Of a DNA stretch of 39,259 nt, positions 16,912-25,479 are shown piece by piece. Location of the stretch: positions 1 to 39,259 of the forward strand of contig JADZDN010000006.1 in the NCBI GenBank assembly GCA_020851015.1, in the 5' to 3' direction. A model generated the notes under the pieces. The model did no database searches. It saw only the letters and a list, made by a program, of their open reading frames with translations, and was not told where the DNA came from. The translations under genes were made by a program, and so were the position numbers. Position 1 is the first letter of the stretch; every line of letters starts with the position of its first letter. The stretch comes from Alphaproteobacteria bacterium. GTDB lineage: Bacteria; Pseudomonadota; Alphaproteobacteria; JAEULC01.

Positions 16912-17934
16912 CTATCGCTTTCCGCTCACCCCCGCCTCGGCGAAGGTCGCCATGCCGGCGTGGCAGGCGACCGCCCCTTTCAGCACCATGACCGCCAGGG
17001 CGGCGCCGGTGCCTTCGCCCAGGCGCATGTCGAGATCGAGCACCGGGCGCTTGCCGATCGCGGCCAGGAGCCGCGCATGCGCGGGCTCGGCCGACCGGTG
17101 CCCGACCTGGCAGTGGTCGAGCAGGTCGGGACGCAGCTTCAAGAGCACCGCCGCCGCCGCCGTGCAGGTATAGCCGTCCAGCAGCACCGGCAGTCGCGCG
17201 AGCCGCGCCGCCAGCACGGCGCCGACGATCGCCGCCAGCTCGCGTCCGCCGAGCGCCGCCAGCACCGCCAGCGGGTCGCCGAGCGCGGCGCGGTGGCGCG
17301 CGACCCCCGCCGCTACGGCGTCCGCCTTGCGCTTCAGCCCTTCGCCGTCGATCCCGGTGCCGGGTCCGACCCAGTCCGCCGCCGTCCCGCCGAACAGCGC
17401 AAGCGACAGCGCGGCGCCGGCGGTGGTGTTGGCGATGCCCATCTCGCCCAGGCACAGCACGTCGAGGCCGGGCTCGACCGCCATCATGCCGTAGGCGATG
17501 GCATGCGCGCATTCCTCCTCGTCCATCGCCGGGCCTTGCGTGAAATCGCCGGTCGGGCGGTCGAGGTCCATCTCGTAGACCCGCAGGTCGGCGTCGATCG
17601 TCTTGCAGAGCTGGTTGATCGCCGCGCCGCCGGCGACGAAGTTCTTCACCATCTGCGCCGTCACCGCGGCGGGAAACGCCGACACGCCCTGCGCCGCGAC
17701 GCCGTGATTGCCGGCGAAGACCGCGACCCGGGGCCGGTCGACCCGCGGCGGATGCCGGCCCTGCCAGGCCGCCAGCCATTGCGTCAGGGCTTCCAGCCGG
17801 CCGAGCGCGCCGGGCGGCTTGGTCAACTGGCTCTCGCGCCGGGCGGCGGCCTGCATCGCGTCTTGGTCGGGTCCGGGCAGCTCGGCAAGCAGGGATCGGA
17901 TCTCGGCGAAGCGGGCGATGGGCTGGCGGGACAT
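16912..17934 (-). CDS. cobT: Nicotinate-nucleotide:dimethylbenzimidazole phosphoribosyltransferase
   Basis: The 340-residue CobT (CobU in Pseudomonas nomenclature) makes alpha-ribazole phosphate, the lower ligand of cobalamin. Features are TKPPGALGRLEAL near the N-terminus, VFAGNHGVAAQGVSAFP, the GEMGIANTTAGAAL motif and the catalytic Glu307 in MRLGEGTGAAL (equivalent to E317 of the Salmonella enzyme). The frame is open to 17967, but the ATG at 17934 has GGAG at the right distance and is preferred. It is divergent from cobS, whose product uses this ribazole. Confidence 0.96.
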   Translation of the reverse strand: MSRQPIARFAEIRSLLAELPGPDQDAMQAAARRESQLTKPPGALGRLEALTQWLAAWQGRHPPRVDRPRVAVFAGNHGVAAQGVSAFPAAVTAQMVKNFVAGGAAINQLCKTIDADLRVYEMDLDRPTGDFTQGPAMDEEECAHAIAYGMMAVEPGLDVLCLGEMGIANTTAGAALSLALFGGTAADWVGPGTGIDGEGLKRKADAVAAGVARHRAALGDPLAVLAALGGRELAAIVGAVLAARLARLPVLLDGYTCTAAAAVLLKLRPDLLDHCQVGHRSAEPAHARLLAAIGKRPVLDLDMRLGEGTGAALAVMVLKGAVACHAGMATFAEAGVSGKR

Positions 17935-17954
17935 GCGGGCTCCGGCTGGGCGCA

Positions 17955-17983
17955 CTGACGCGGGCAAGCTGCTCGTCTATAAC
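17955..17983 (+). promoter_or_regulatory. Promoter of the cobS - histidine phosphatase - cobU operon
   Basis: CTGACG (17955-17960), a 17-bp spacer and TATAAC (17978-17983) form a good sigma70-type pair in the 102-bp gap between the divergent cobT and cobS genes. Start of transcription would be near 17990, 47 bp before the cobS ATG. No riboswitch fits in this short leader. Confidence 0.6.
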
Positions 17984-18036
17984 GGGCCGAGGATCATTCG
18001 GCCAGGGGCGCGAAGCCGCCGGCCCGGGACCACGCG

Positions 18037-18834
18037 ATGCTGACCGACCTGCCGCCGCCCAAGGAGAACCTGGCCACGGCCTGGATGCGCGACCTGAAGA
18101 TCGCGATGATCTTCTTCACCCGCGTGCCGGTGGCCTATGACGGAGCGCTGGGCCTCAACGAGCTGAAGCGCGCCTGGCGGGCCGTGCCGCTGGTCGGCGC
18201 GGTGATCGGCGCGGTCGGCGCCGGCGTCTATGCCGCCGCGCATCACCTGGGCCTCGCCCCGATGATCGCCGCGATCCTGGCGGTGATGGCGACCGCGCTT
18301 CTGACCGGCGCGCTGCACGAGGACGGGCTGGCCGATTTTGTCGACGGCTGCGGCGGCGGGCGCGAGCGCGAGCGGCGCCTGGCGATCATGCGCGACAGCC
18401 GCATCGGCACCTATGGCGTGCTGGCGCTGGGATTCACCGCCGCGCTGCGCATCGCCGCCCTGGCGGCGATCGCCACGCCCTATGCCGTCGCTCTGACCCT
18501 GATCGCCGTCCACGCCGTGGCGCGCGCGGCGATCCCTGTTTCCATGACGCGCATGGATCCGGCGCGCAGCGACGGGCTGGCGGCGGACGCCGGCAAGCCC
18601 GCGCGGGCGACGCTCGCCATCGCGCTGTGTCTGGCCGCGGTCCTGGCCCTGGGCCTGCTGGGCGCGGCGGCGGGCGCCGGCGCCCTGCTGGTCGCCTGCA
18701 TGGCAGCCTTGATCGTCGCGGCGGTGGCGCGCCGGCTCGTCGGCGGCTATACCGGCGACGTCCTGGGCGCCGTCGAGCAGGCGGCCGAGACGGCGATCCT
18801 GGTAAGCCTGGCGGCGATGAGCGGAGCACGATGA
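18037..18834 (+). CDS. cobS: Adenosylcobinamide-GDP ribazoletransferase (cobalamin synthase)
   Basis: The 265-residue membrane protein has about six helices. The signature ALHEDGLADFVDGCGGG (near residues 90-106) carries the acidic residues that bind magnesium and substrate, followed by IMRDSRIGTYG. CobS (CobV in Pseudomonas) joins adenosylcobinamide-GDP to alpha-ribazole, the last assembly step at the inner membrane. Its stop overlaps the next ATG (ATGA at 18831-18834), so it is coupled to the phosphatase gene. Length and motifs match the family. Confidence 0.95.
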   Translation: MLTDLPPPKENLATAWMRDLKIAMIFFTRVPVAYDGALGLNELKRAWRAVPLVGAVIGAVGAGVYAAAHHLGLAPMIAAILAVMATALLTGALHEDGLADFVDGCGGGRERERRLAIMRDSRIGTYGVLALGFTAALRIAALAAIATPYAVALTLIAVHAVARAAIPVSMTRMDPARSDGLAADAGKPARATLAIALCLAAVLALGLLGAAAGAGALLVACMAALIVAAVARRLVGGYTGDVLGAVEQAAETAILVSLAAMSGAR

Positions 18835-19484
18835 GCGACCTGAAGATCACGCGCTGGTGGTGGGTGCGGCACGCGCCGGTGACCGAGGACGGCGGCCGGG
18901 TCTATGGCCAGTCCGATCCCCTGGCCAACGTGTCCGACGTGGAATCGTTCAGGGCGCTGGCGCAGATACTGCCGCGCGACGCGGTGTGGGTCGCCAGCAA
19001 CCTGCGCCGCACGCACCAGACCGCCGAGGCCGTGGCGGCGCACGGGCTGGCCAAGCCGGACATGATCGTGGAAGGCGACCTGGCCGAGCAGAGCTTCGGC
19101 GAATGGCAGGGCCAGGTCCGCAAGGAGATCTATCGCACCCATGGCCTGCCGCACGAGTTCTGGCTGGCGCCCGCGCGCAAGAAGCCGCCGGGCGGCGAGA
19201 GCTTCGTCGAGGTGATCGAGCGCGTGAAGCGCTGCGTCGACCGGATGTCGGTCGAGCATGCCGGGCGCGACATCGTCGCCTATGCCCATGGCGGCACGAT
19301 CCGCGCCGCGCTGCAGATCGCCAGCGCCTGCACGCCGGAGGTCGCGCTGAGCTTCGCGATCGACAACCTGTCGCTGACGCGCCTCGACCACATCGACCCC
19401 GCCGGCGCGCAGGCGTGCTGGCGCGTGAACGGCGTGAACTACCCGCCCCGCTTCGCCCGCGTCATCGGCGGCGCGGCCGCTTGA
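18831..19484 (+). CDS. cobC: Histidine phosphatase family protein, probable alpha-ribazole phosphatase
   Basis: The 217-residue protein of the phosphoglycerate mutase/histidine phosphatase fold has catalytic His14 in WWWVRHAPV, an Arg-His-rich NLRRTHQTAEA loop, the acidic GDLAEQSFGEWQG region, GGESFVEVIERV, and a second His in AYAHGGTIRAAL near residue 153. Enzymes of this kind next to cobS remove the phosphate from alpha-ribazole phosphate or from adenosylcobalamin phosphate. The symbol follows the enteric gene; sequence alone does not prove the substrate. Translation is coupled on both sides: ATGA with cobS and TTGA with cobU. Confidence 0.82.
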   Translation: MSDLKITRWWWVRHAPVTEDGGRVYGQSDPLANVSDVESFRALAQILPRDAVWVASNLRRTHQTAEAVAAHGLAKPDMIVEGDLAEQSFGEWQGQVRKEIYRTHGLPHEFWLAPARKKPPGGESFVEVIERVKRCVDRMSVEHAGRDIVAYAHGGTIRAALQIASACTPEVALSFAIDNLSLTRLDHIDPAGAQACWRVNGVNYPPRFARVIGGAAA

Positions 19485-19999
19485 CCGGCCTGCCGTACCT
19501 GACCCTGGTTCTGGGCGGTGCGCGGTCCGGCAAGAGCCGCTACGCCGAAGCGCTGGTCGCTGATAGCGAGCGCGGTTGCACGTACATTGCCACCGCCCAG
19601 GCGCTGGACGACGAGATGCGCCAGCGCATCGCCGAGCACCGCACGCGGCGGCCTGCGCACTGGGCAACGATCGAAGCGCCGATCGACCTTCCCGCCGCCC
19701 TGTCCGGACACGCGCCGGACCGTGTGCTGCTGGTGGACTGCCTGACCTTGTGGCTGAGCAACATTCTCTTGGCGGAACGCGACATCGCGGCCGACGGCGA
19801 TGCGCTCGTCGCGGCGCTCGAAGCCTGTGCCGCGCCCGTGGTCTGCGTGTCGAACGAGGTGGGGCTGGGCATCGTGCCGGACAACGCGCTCGCCCGCGCC
19901 TTCCGCGACGCGCAGGGCCAGCTCAACCAGCGCGTCGCCGCGATCGCCGACCGCGTGGTGCTGATGACGGCTGGGTTGTCGCTGGTGCTGAAAGAATAG
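19481..19999 (+). CDS. cobU: Adenosylcobinamide kinase / adenosylcobinamide-phosphate guanylyltransferase
   Basis: The 172-residue CobU (CobP in Pseudomonas) has the P-loop LGGARSGKS (residues 11-19), the YIATAQALDDEM segment with the region carrying the guanylylated residue (EHRTRRPAHW, His in the RxxHR-like stretch), LLVDCLTLWLSN, and VSNEVGLGIVPDNALARAFRD. It phosphorylates cobinamide and then adds GMP. Initiation is at a TTG (19481) overlapping the previous stop as TTGA, the only sensible start because the conserved strand begins within seven residues. It is the last gene of its operon; a repeat-rich gap follows. Confidence 0.94.
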   Translation: MTGLPYLTLVLGGARSGKSRYAEALVADSERGCTYIATAQALDDEMRQRIAEHRTRRPAHWATIEAPIDLPAALSGHAPDRVLLVDCLTLWLSNILLAERDIAADGDALVAALEACAAPVVCVSNEVGLGIVPDNALARAFRDAQGQLNQRVAAIADRVVLMTAGLSLVLKE

Positions 20000-20007
20000 C
20001 CAAAGAT

Positions 20008-20294
20008 CGACCACGAAGACACGAAGGCACGAAGAGAGGGAAGAAAGAAAGTAGGCTTCCGCGCCGCCAAGGGCGGCGCATCAAATTTCCTCTTCTTCTC
20101 TGTGTCTCTGTGCCTCGGTGGTTCCTCTTCAAAAGTCGACCACGGAGGCACAGAGACACGGAGGTCGAATGGAGACTGGGTTTTCTTCCAACCTTCGTGT
20201 CTTCGTGCCTTCGTGGTTCATCTCCGGAAAGACGACCACGAAGACGCGAAGGCTCGAAGGAAAGAAAGTAGGCTTTCGCGCCTCCAAGCGCGGC
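20008..20294. repeat. Composite of two nested inverted repeats and a direct repeat
   Basis: Unit A is at 20008-20034 (contains CCACGAAGACACGAAGGCAC). Its inverted partner A' is at 20193-20217, pairing over 25 bp with two mismatches. Inside lie unit B (20098-20122, contains TCTGTGTCTCTGTGCCTCGG) and its inverted partner B' (20139-20163), again 25 bp with two mismatches. A third copy, A'' (20233-20259), is direct to A and inverted to A'. The roughly 65 bp starting at A, including GGAAGAAAGAAAGTAGGCTT, are repeated imperfectly from A''. The order A-B-B'-A'-A'' would give concentric stems in DNA or RNA. Similar CACGAAG-rich intergenic repeats are known from many genomes; their origin is unclear. 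Confidence 0.85.
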
Positions 20295-20306
20295 GCGTCC
20301 CGGCGG

Positions 20307-20336
20307 TTGCGAGGACGCGGCAATCTCCTGTATGAC
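20307..20336 (+). promoter_or_regulatory. Promoter of the cobW-cobN operon
   Basis: TTGCGA (20307-20312), an 18-bp spacer and TATGAC (20331-20336) fall just before the riboswitch, so transcription would start close to its first conserved base. The -10 region reads GTATGACTCCG, identical over 11 bases to the -10 region upstream of cbiX at 30164. Confidence 0.55.
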
Positions 20337-20344
20337 TCCGGCCG

Positions 20345-20520
20345 CCGACGGTCCCCCTAAGGGGCCAAGAGGGAAGCCGGTGCGGGACTTCGTCCCAAGG
20401 CCGGCGCTGCCCCCGCAACTGTGAGCGGCGAGCATCCGGTCGTACCGGGCCACTGAAGCGCGTCTTGCTTCGGGAAGGCCGGCCGGGTGCCAGGACCCGC
20501 GAGCCAGGAGACCTGCCGTT
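20345..20520 (+). ncRNA. Cobalamin riboswitch (AdoCbl-type leader) upstream of cobW
   Basis: The conserved cobalamin riboswitch order is complete. It has GGTCCCC/GGGG, then AGAGGGAAGCCGGTGCG (20368-20384), a variable hairpin, GCTGCCCCCGCAACTGT (the B12 box, about 20406-20422), CCACTG (20450-20455), GGGAAGGC (20472-20479), and the closing GAGCCAGGAGACCTGCC (20501-20517). On binding adenosylcobalamin such leaders shut off the downstream gene, here cobW and genes beyond. No T-run terminator follows, which favours control at translation; the hairpin at 20527-20541 or pairing near the cobW start could be the switch part. Confidence 0.95.
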
Positions 20521-20585
20521 GGCGAGGACGGATTGTCCGTCACCCGTGATCCGGGCGGGGTGTCCCGGCGAGGTTCGCGTTCGCG

Positions 20586-21626
20586 ATGGCCAGCCGCATT
20601 CCCGCCACCGTCATCACCGGCTTCCTGGGCGCGGGCAAGACCAGCCTGCTGCGCCACATGCTGGAAACCGCCAGGGGCAAGCGCCTGGCGATCGTCATCA
20701 ACGAATTCGGCGATCTGGGCATCGACCGCGAGATCGTCACGGGCTGCGGCATCGCGGCCTGTCGCGAGGAGGACATCGTCGAGCTGGCGAACGGCTGCAT
20801 CTGCTGCACCGTGGCCGACGACTTCCTGCCGACGATCCAGGCGCTGCTCGACCGGCCCGATCCGCCCGATCACATCGTGATCGAGACCTCGGGCCTGGCG
20901 CTGCCCAAGCCGCTGGTCAAGGCGTTCAACTGGCCCGAGGTGCGCGCGCGCGTGACGGTGGACGGGGTGATCGCGGTGGTCGATGCCGCCGCCTTCGCCG
21001 CCGGGCGCTTCGCCGACGATCCCGAAGCCGTGGCGCAGCAACGCGCGGCCGATCCCTCGCTCGACCACGACAATCCGCTGGAGGAGGTGTTCGAGGACCA
21101 GCTCAACTGCGCCGACCTGGTGGTGCTGAACAAGCGTGATCTGCTGGACGACGGCACGCATGCCGAAATCGCGCGCGAGATCGCGGCGAGCCTGCGCCCC
21201 GGCGTCAAGCTGGTCGATTCCGACCACGGCCGCGTGCCGGTCGAGGCGCTGCGGGGCATCGTCGCGGCGGCGGAGAACGACCTGGCGGCGCGCCGCTCGC
21301 ACCACGACGCCGAGGACGGCGCGCACGACCACGACGACTTCACCAGCTTCTCCGTCGACCTGCCGCCGGTCGCCGATACCGAACGCCTGGTGCGGGACCT
21401 GCAGCGCGTCGTCGCCGCCCACGACATCCTGCGCGTGAAGGGCTTCATCGACGTGCCGGGACGATCGCGCCGCCAGGTGGTGCAGGGCGTCGGCGACCGC
21501 TTCCAGACCTATTACGACCGGCCGTGGCGTGACGACGAGCGGCGCCGCGGCGCCCTGGTCGTGATCGGGCGCAACGGATTGGATCGCGCGGCGATCGAAC
21601 GCGCGATCCGCGACGCCGCCGCCTGA
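20586..21626 (+). CDS. cobW: CobW, G3E-family GTPase metallochaperone
   Basis: The 346-residue G3E GTPase has Walker A TGFLGAGKTS (residues 11-20), the metal-binding CxCC motif in ELANGCICCTV (about residues 67-77), Walker B region IETSGLALPKP, the guanine motif NKRD, and a C-terminal CobW_C domain (VKGFIDVPG). A His/Asp-rich loop (RRSHHDAEDGAHDHDD, about residues 236-251) may hold metal. CobW is thought to deliver cobalt to the CobN chelatase. It is the first gene after the riboswitch, and its stop is separated by 1 nt from the cobN start. Confidence 0.96.
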   Translation: MASRIPATVITGFLGAGKTSLLRHMLETARGKRLAIVINEFGDLGIDREIVTGCGIAACREEDIVELANGCICCTVADDFLPTIQALLDRPDPPDHIVIETSGLALPKPLVKAFNWPEVRARVTVDGVIAVVDAAAFAAGRFADDPEAVAQQRAADPSLDHDNPLEEVFEDQLNCADLVVLNKRDLLDDGTHAEIAREIAASLRPGVKLVDSDHGRVPVEALRGIVAAAENDLAARRSHHDAEDGAHDHDDFTSFSVDLPPVADTERLVRDLQRVVAAHDILRVKGFIDVPGRSRRQVVQGVGDRFQTYYDRPWRDDERRRGALVVIGRNGLDRAAIERAIRDAAA

Positions 21627-21627
21627 C

Positions 21628-24600
21628 ATGCATCTGCTGGCCGCCAAGCCGGGCGCGGTCGGCGACGACGATCAGGCCCAGGATCTGGGCCAGACGCCGG
21701 GCGACATCGTGGTCTTGAGCGCGGCCGACAGCGAGATCGCGTGCCTCAGCGCCGCGCGCGCCCGGCAAGGCGACGCGGGACCCAGCCTGCGCCTGGCCAA
21801 CCTGCTGCGCCTCAAGCACAACCTGTCGGTCGACCTCTATCTCGAGCAGGTTGCCGCGCGCGCGCGGCTGGTGGTCGTGCGCCTGCTGGGCGGGCGGCGC
21901 TACTGGCCCTATGGCGTCGCCGAGCTGGTGGCGCGGTCGCGCGGCGGCGGGCCGAAGCTGGCCCTGCTGCCGGGCGACGACCAGCCCGATCCCGAGTTGC
22001 TGGAGGCGTCGTCGGTTCCGGCCGAGGCGCAGCATCGCCTGTGGCAGTACCTGGTGCATGGCGGGCTGGAGAATGCGGACCAGTTCCTGCGCTATGCCGG
22101 CAGCCTGGTCGGGGAAAGGGCGGACTGGCGCGAACCCGCGCCGCTGCTGCGCGCGGGCATCCACGCGCCCGGTCGCGCGACGCCGACGCTCGACGATCTG
22201 CGCGCGCACTGGAAGCCGGACCGGCCGCTGGCGGCGATCGTGTTCTATCGCGCGCTGGTCCAGGCCGGAAACACCGAGACCGTCGACGCGCTGGCCGAGG
22301 CGCTGGAAGCGCGGGGGATGAACGCGCTGCCGCTGTTCGCGGCCGGGCTGAAGGACGCCGTGGCCGCCGCCACCGTCGGCGCCCTCCTGGGCGAGGCGCA
22401 GCCGGACATCGTGCTGAACATGACCGGCTTCGCGCTGGGCCAGCCGGGCGATGCGCACCGCGCGCCGCCGTTCGATGCCACCGACGCGCCGGTGCTGCAG
22501 CTCGTGGCGTCGCAGGGCGACGTGGAATCCTGGCGCGCCGGAAATTTCGGACTGAAGCCCACCGACATCGCGATGAACGTGGCGCTGCCCGAGATCGACG
22601 GCCGCGTGCTGGCGGGCGTCGTGGCGTTCAAGGACGCGACGACGCGCGACGCGGCGACGCAGGCCGACATCCTGCGCCACCTGCCCGAGCCTGGGCGCGC
22701 CGCGCATGCGGCCGCGCTTGCCGCCGCCTGGGTGCGGCTGCGCCGCACCCCGGCCGGCGAGCGCCGCGTCGCGCTGGTGTTGGCCAACTACCCGAACCGC
22801 GACGGGCGCATCGGCAACGGCGTCGGGCTCGACACGCCGGAATCGACCACGACGATCCTGAACGCGCTACGCGATGCGGGCTATGCGATCGACGGCGCGC
22901 CCCCGAACGGGGCGGCAATGATGGCGCTGCTGCTCGCGGGCCCGACCAATGCGCGCGATGCCGGGCGCGCCGGCGGCGAAATCCTGCCGCTGGCGGAATA
23001 CCGGGCCGCGCTCGAAGCGCTGGCGCCGGCGGCGCGCGCGGCGATCGTCGCCCGCTGGGGCGCGCCGGAGGGCGATCCGTTCTTCCGCGCCCACAAAGGC
23101 GGCTTCGTGCTGCCGTTGCACCGCTTCGGCAACGCGGTTGTCGGGGTGCAGCCCGCGCGGGGTTACAACATCGACCCGCAGCAGAGCTACCACGACCCGG
23201 CGCTGGTGCCGCCGCACGGGTATCTCGCCTTCTATGCCTGGCTGCGGCGGCATTTCGACGCCCATGCCGTCGTGCATGTCGGCAAGCACGGCAACCTGGA
23301 ATGGCTGCCCGGCAAGTCGATCGCGCTCGACCGCGCCTGCTTCCCCGCGGCGATGCTGGGCGCGCTGCCGCAGCTCTATCCCTTCATCGTCAACGATCCG
23401 GGCGAGGGCACGCAGGCCAAGCGCCGCACCTCGGCGGTGATCGTCGACCACCTGACCCCGCCCTTGACCCGCGCCGGCAGCTACGGGCCGCTCGGCGAAC
23501 TCGAGCGCCTGGTCGACGAGTACTACGAGGCCGCCGGCGTCGATCCGCGCCGCCTGAAAGAATTGGCGCGGCGCATTCTCGAGCTGGCGCAGTCCAGCGG
23601 CATCGCCGCGGACTGCGGCATCAAGAGCACGGACGAGGGCGCACTCACGAAGCTCGACGCCTATCTCTGCGAGCTGAAGGACCTGCAGATCCGCGACGGG
23701 CTGCACGTCCTGGGTCGCTCGCCCGAGGGCGCGCTGCGCACCGAGCTGCTGGTGGCGCTGGCGCGCATCGCGCGGCCGGGCGGCGCGGCGAAGGACGCGG
23801 GGCTGACGCGCGCGCTGGCCGCCGACCTGGCGCTCGGCTTCGATCCGCTGGACGCCGACATGGCGGCGCCCTGGACCGGGCCGCGCCCGGGAGCCCTGGC
23901 CGCCGTCGCAAGCGATCCTTGGCGCAGCACCGGCGACACGGTCGAGCGGCTGGAGGCCCTGGCCACGGCGCTGGTCGGCGGCAAGCGCGCCAGTCCGGGC
24001 TGGACGCGCAGCGCCGCCGTGCTGGACTGGATCGCGACGACGCTGGGACCGGCGGTCGATCGCTGCGGCCCGGCAGAGATCGCCGGATTGCTGGCGGGGC
24101 TCGACGGGCGCTTCGTCGCGCCGGGTCCCTCGGGCGCGCCCAGCCGCGGCCGGCCCGACGTGCTGCCCACCGGGCGGAATTTCTTTTCGGTCGATCCGCG
24201 CGCGATCCCCACGCCGTCGGCCTGGGCGCTGGGCTGGCGCTCGGCCGGCCTCCTGATGGAACGCCACGCGCAGGAACACGGCGACTGGCCGCGCCGCATC
24301 GTCTTGAGTGCCTGGGGCACCAGCAACATGCGCACGGGCGGCGACGATATCGCGCAGGGCCTGGCGCTGATGGGCGTGCGGCCGCGCTGGGAGGGCGCGT
24401 CGGGCCGCGTCATCGGCTACGAGATCCTGCCGCTGTCGATCCTCGACCGGCCGCGCGTCGACGTGACGCTGCGCGTCTCGGGCTTCTTCCGCGATGCGTT
24501 CCCCGCGTTGGTCGACCTGTTCGACGCGGCGTCGCGCGCCGTGGCGGCGCTGGACGAGCCGGAAGCGGACAATCCCCTGGCGGCATCGGTCACCGCCGAA

Positions 24601-25356
24601 CGGTCACGACTGGTTGCATCGGGACGGACGCCGGAAGACGCCGCCCGCCAGGCCGGCTTCCGCGTGTTCGGCTCCAAGCCCGGCGCCTATGGCGCGGGGC
24701 TGCAGGCGCTGATCGACGAGAAGGGCTGGGACGGCGAGGCCGACCTGGCCCGCGCGGTGATCGCCTGGGGTGGTTATGCCTATGGCGGCAATGCCGCGGG
24801 CGAAGCCACGCCCGGCCAGTTCGAGGCGCGCCTCGTGACCGTCCAGGCGGTGGTGCAGAACCAGGACAACCGCGAGCACGACCTGCTGGACAGCGACGAC
24901 TACTACCAGTTCGAGGGCGGTTTGGCGGTGGCGGCGCGGGTGTTGTCGGGGCGGGCGCCGGCCGTTTACCACAACGACCATTCGCGCCCCGAGCGGCCGC
25001 GCATCCGTACCCTGGCGGACGAGATCGGCCGGGTGGTGCGCGCCCGTGTGGTTAATCCGAAATGGATCGCCGGCGTCATGCGCCACGGCTACAAGGGCGC
25101 GGCCGAGATGGCGGCCACGGTCGACTACCTGTTCGCATTCGCAGCAACCGCCCGCGCCGTGGCGGACCACCATTTCGACGCGGTCTACGACGCCTATTTG
25201 GTCGACGATCGGGTGCGCGAATTCGTCATGGCTGCCAATCCGGCCGCTTTGTCCGAGATGGCCGCGCGCCTGCTGGAGGCCCAGGAACGCGGACTGTGGC
25301 AGCCACGCTCCAATAGCGCGCAAAATAGACTCCGCGGCTGGGCGAGCCCCCGCTAA
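21628..25356 (+). CDS. cobN: CobN, large subunit of the ATP-dependent cobaltochelatase
   Basis: At 1242 residues this is full length for CobN. Features include the N-terminal MHLLAAKPGAVGDDDQAQDL and a central NYPNRDGRIGNGVGLDTPES. The chelatase core HVGKHGNLEWLPGKSIALDR resembles the BchH/CobN signature, followed by ILSAWGTSNMRTGGDDIAQ-like (VLSAWGTSNMRTGG) and the C-terminal NPKWIAGVMRHGYKGAAEMAATVDYLFAF. CobN inserts cobalt into hydrogenobyrinic acid a,c-diamide together with the CobS/CobT-type AAA subunits, which are not in this window. It belongs to the late-cobalt pathway. The gene follows cobW by one base and would be under the riboswitch. Confidence 0.96.
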   Translation: MHLLAAKPGAVGDDDQAQDLGQTPGDIVVLSAADSEIACLSAARARQGDAGPSLRLANLLRLKHNLSVDLYLEQVAARARLVVVRLLGGRRYWPYGVAELVARSRGGGPKLALLPGDDQPDPELLEASSVPAEAQHRLWQYLVHGGLENADQFLRYAGSLVGERADWREPAPLLRAGIHAPGRATPTLDDLRAHWKPDRPLAAIVFYRALVQAGNTETVDALAEALEARGMNALPLFAAGLKDAVAAATVGALLGEAQPDIVLNMTGFALGQPGDAHRAPPFDATDAPVLQLVASQGDVESWRAGNFGLKPTDIAMNVALPEIDGRVLAGVVAFKDATTRDAATQADILRHLPEPGRAAHAAALAAAWVRLRRTPAGERRVALVLANYPNRDGRIGNGVGLDTPESTTTILNALRDAGYAIDGAPPNGAAMMALLLAGPTNARDAGRAGGEILPLAEYRAALEALAPAARAAIVARWGAPEGDPFFRAHKGGFVLPLHRFGNAVVGVQPARGYNIDPQQSYHDPALVPPHGYLAFYAWLRRHFDAHAVVHVGKHGNLEWLPGKSIALDRACFPAAMLGALPQLYPFIVNDPGEGTQAKRRTSAVIVDHLTPPLTRAGSYGPLGELERLVDEYYEAAGVDPRRLKELARRILELAQSSGIAADCGIKSTDEGALTKLDAYLCELKDLQIRDGLHVLGRSPEGALRTELLVALARIARPGGAAKDAGLTRALAADLALGFDPLDADMAAPWTGPRPGALAAVASDPWRSTGDTVERLEALATALVGGKRASPGWTRSAAVLDWIATTLGPAVDRCGPAEIAGLLAGLDGRFVAPGPSGAPSRGRPDVLPTGRNFFSVDPRAIPTPSAWALGWRSAGLLMERHAQEHGDWPRRIVLSAWGTSNMRTGGDDIAQGLALMGVRPRWEGASGRVIGYEILPLSILDRPRVDVTLRVSGFFRDAFPALVDLFDAASRAVAALDEPEADNPLAASVTAERSRLVASGRTPEDAARQAGFRVFGSKPGAYGAGLQALIDEKGWDGEADLARAVIAWGGYAYGGNAAGEATPGQFEARLVTVQAVVQNQDNREHDLLDSDDYYQFEGGLAVAARVLSGRAPAVYHNDHSRPERPRIRTLADEIGRVVRARVVNPKWIAGVMRHGYKGAAEMAATVDYLFAFAATARAVADHHFDAVYDAYLVDDRVREFVMAANPAALSEMAARLLEAQERGLWQPRSNSAQNRLRGWASPR

Positions 25357-25479
25357 ACCCCCTTGCCGCCACGATTTCGCCACGGTTTTTGACGAGTCTC
25401 CGGCCGATGGCGGCGGGGCCTCCAACGGCCCGGCCGGTGGGGGCGTTGGGGGACGCGTCTCTCAGGAGATTCCGGGTCG

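Larger units (their letters stand above)
20000..20585. other. 586-bp intergenic region: nested repeat element, promoter and cobalamin riboswitch
   Basis: The stretch between cobU and cobW contains no supported gene. Positions 20008-20294 hold an inverted-repeat composite, 20307-20336 a promoter, 20345-20520 a cobalamin riboswitch, and 20527-20541 a small hairpin (GACGGA-ttg-TCCGTC) between the riboswitch and the cobW start. Open frames across the repeats give Arg/His/Thr/Glu-rich peptides and are artefacts of the repeat. Confidence 0.8.

Noticed and set aside
20008..20294. Possible CRISPR array
   Set aside because: The repeats are inverted and nested, vary in spacing, have no regular spacers, and no cas genes are near.
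19923..21647. Long minus-strand open frame through the repeat region and cobW
   Set aside because: It is antisense to cobW and its distinctive peptide parts (such as HRGTETQRRRG) come from the inverted repeats; such frames are known annotation artefacts.
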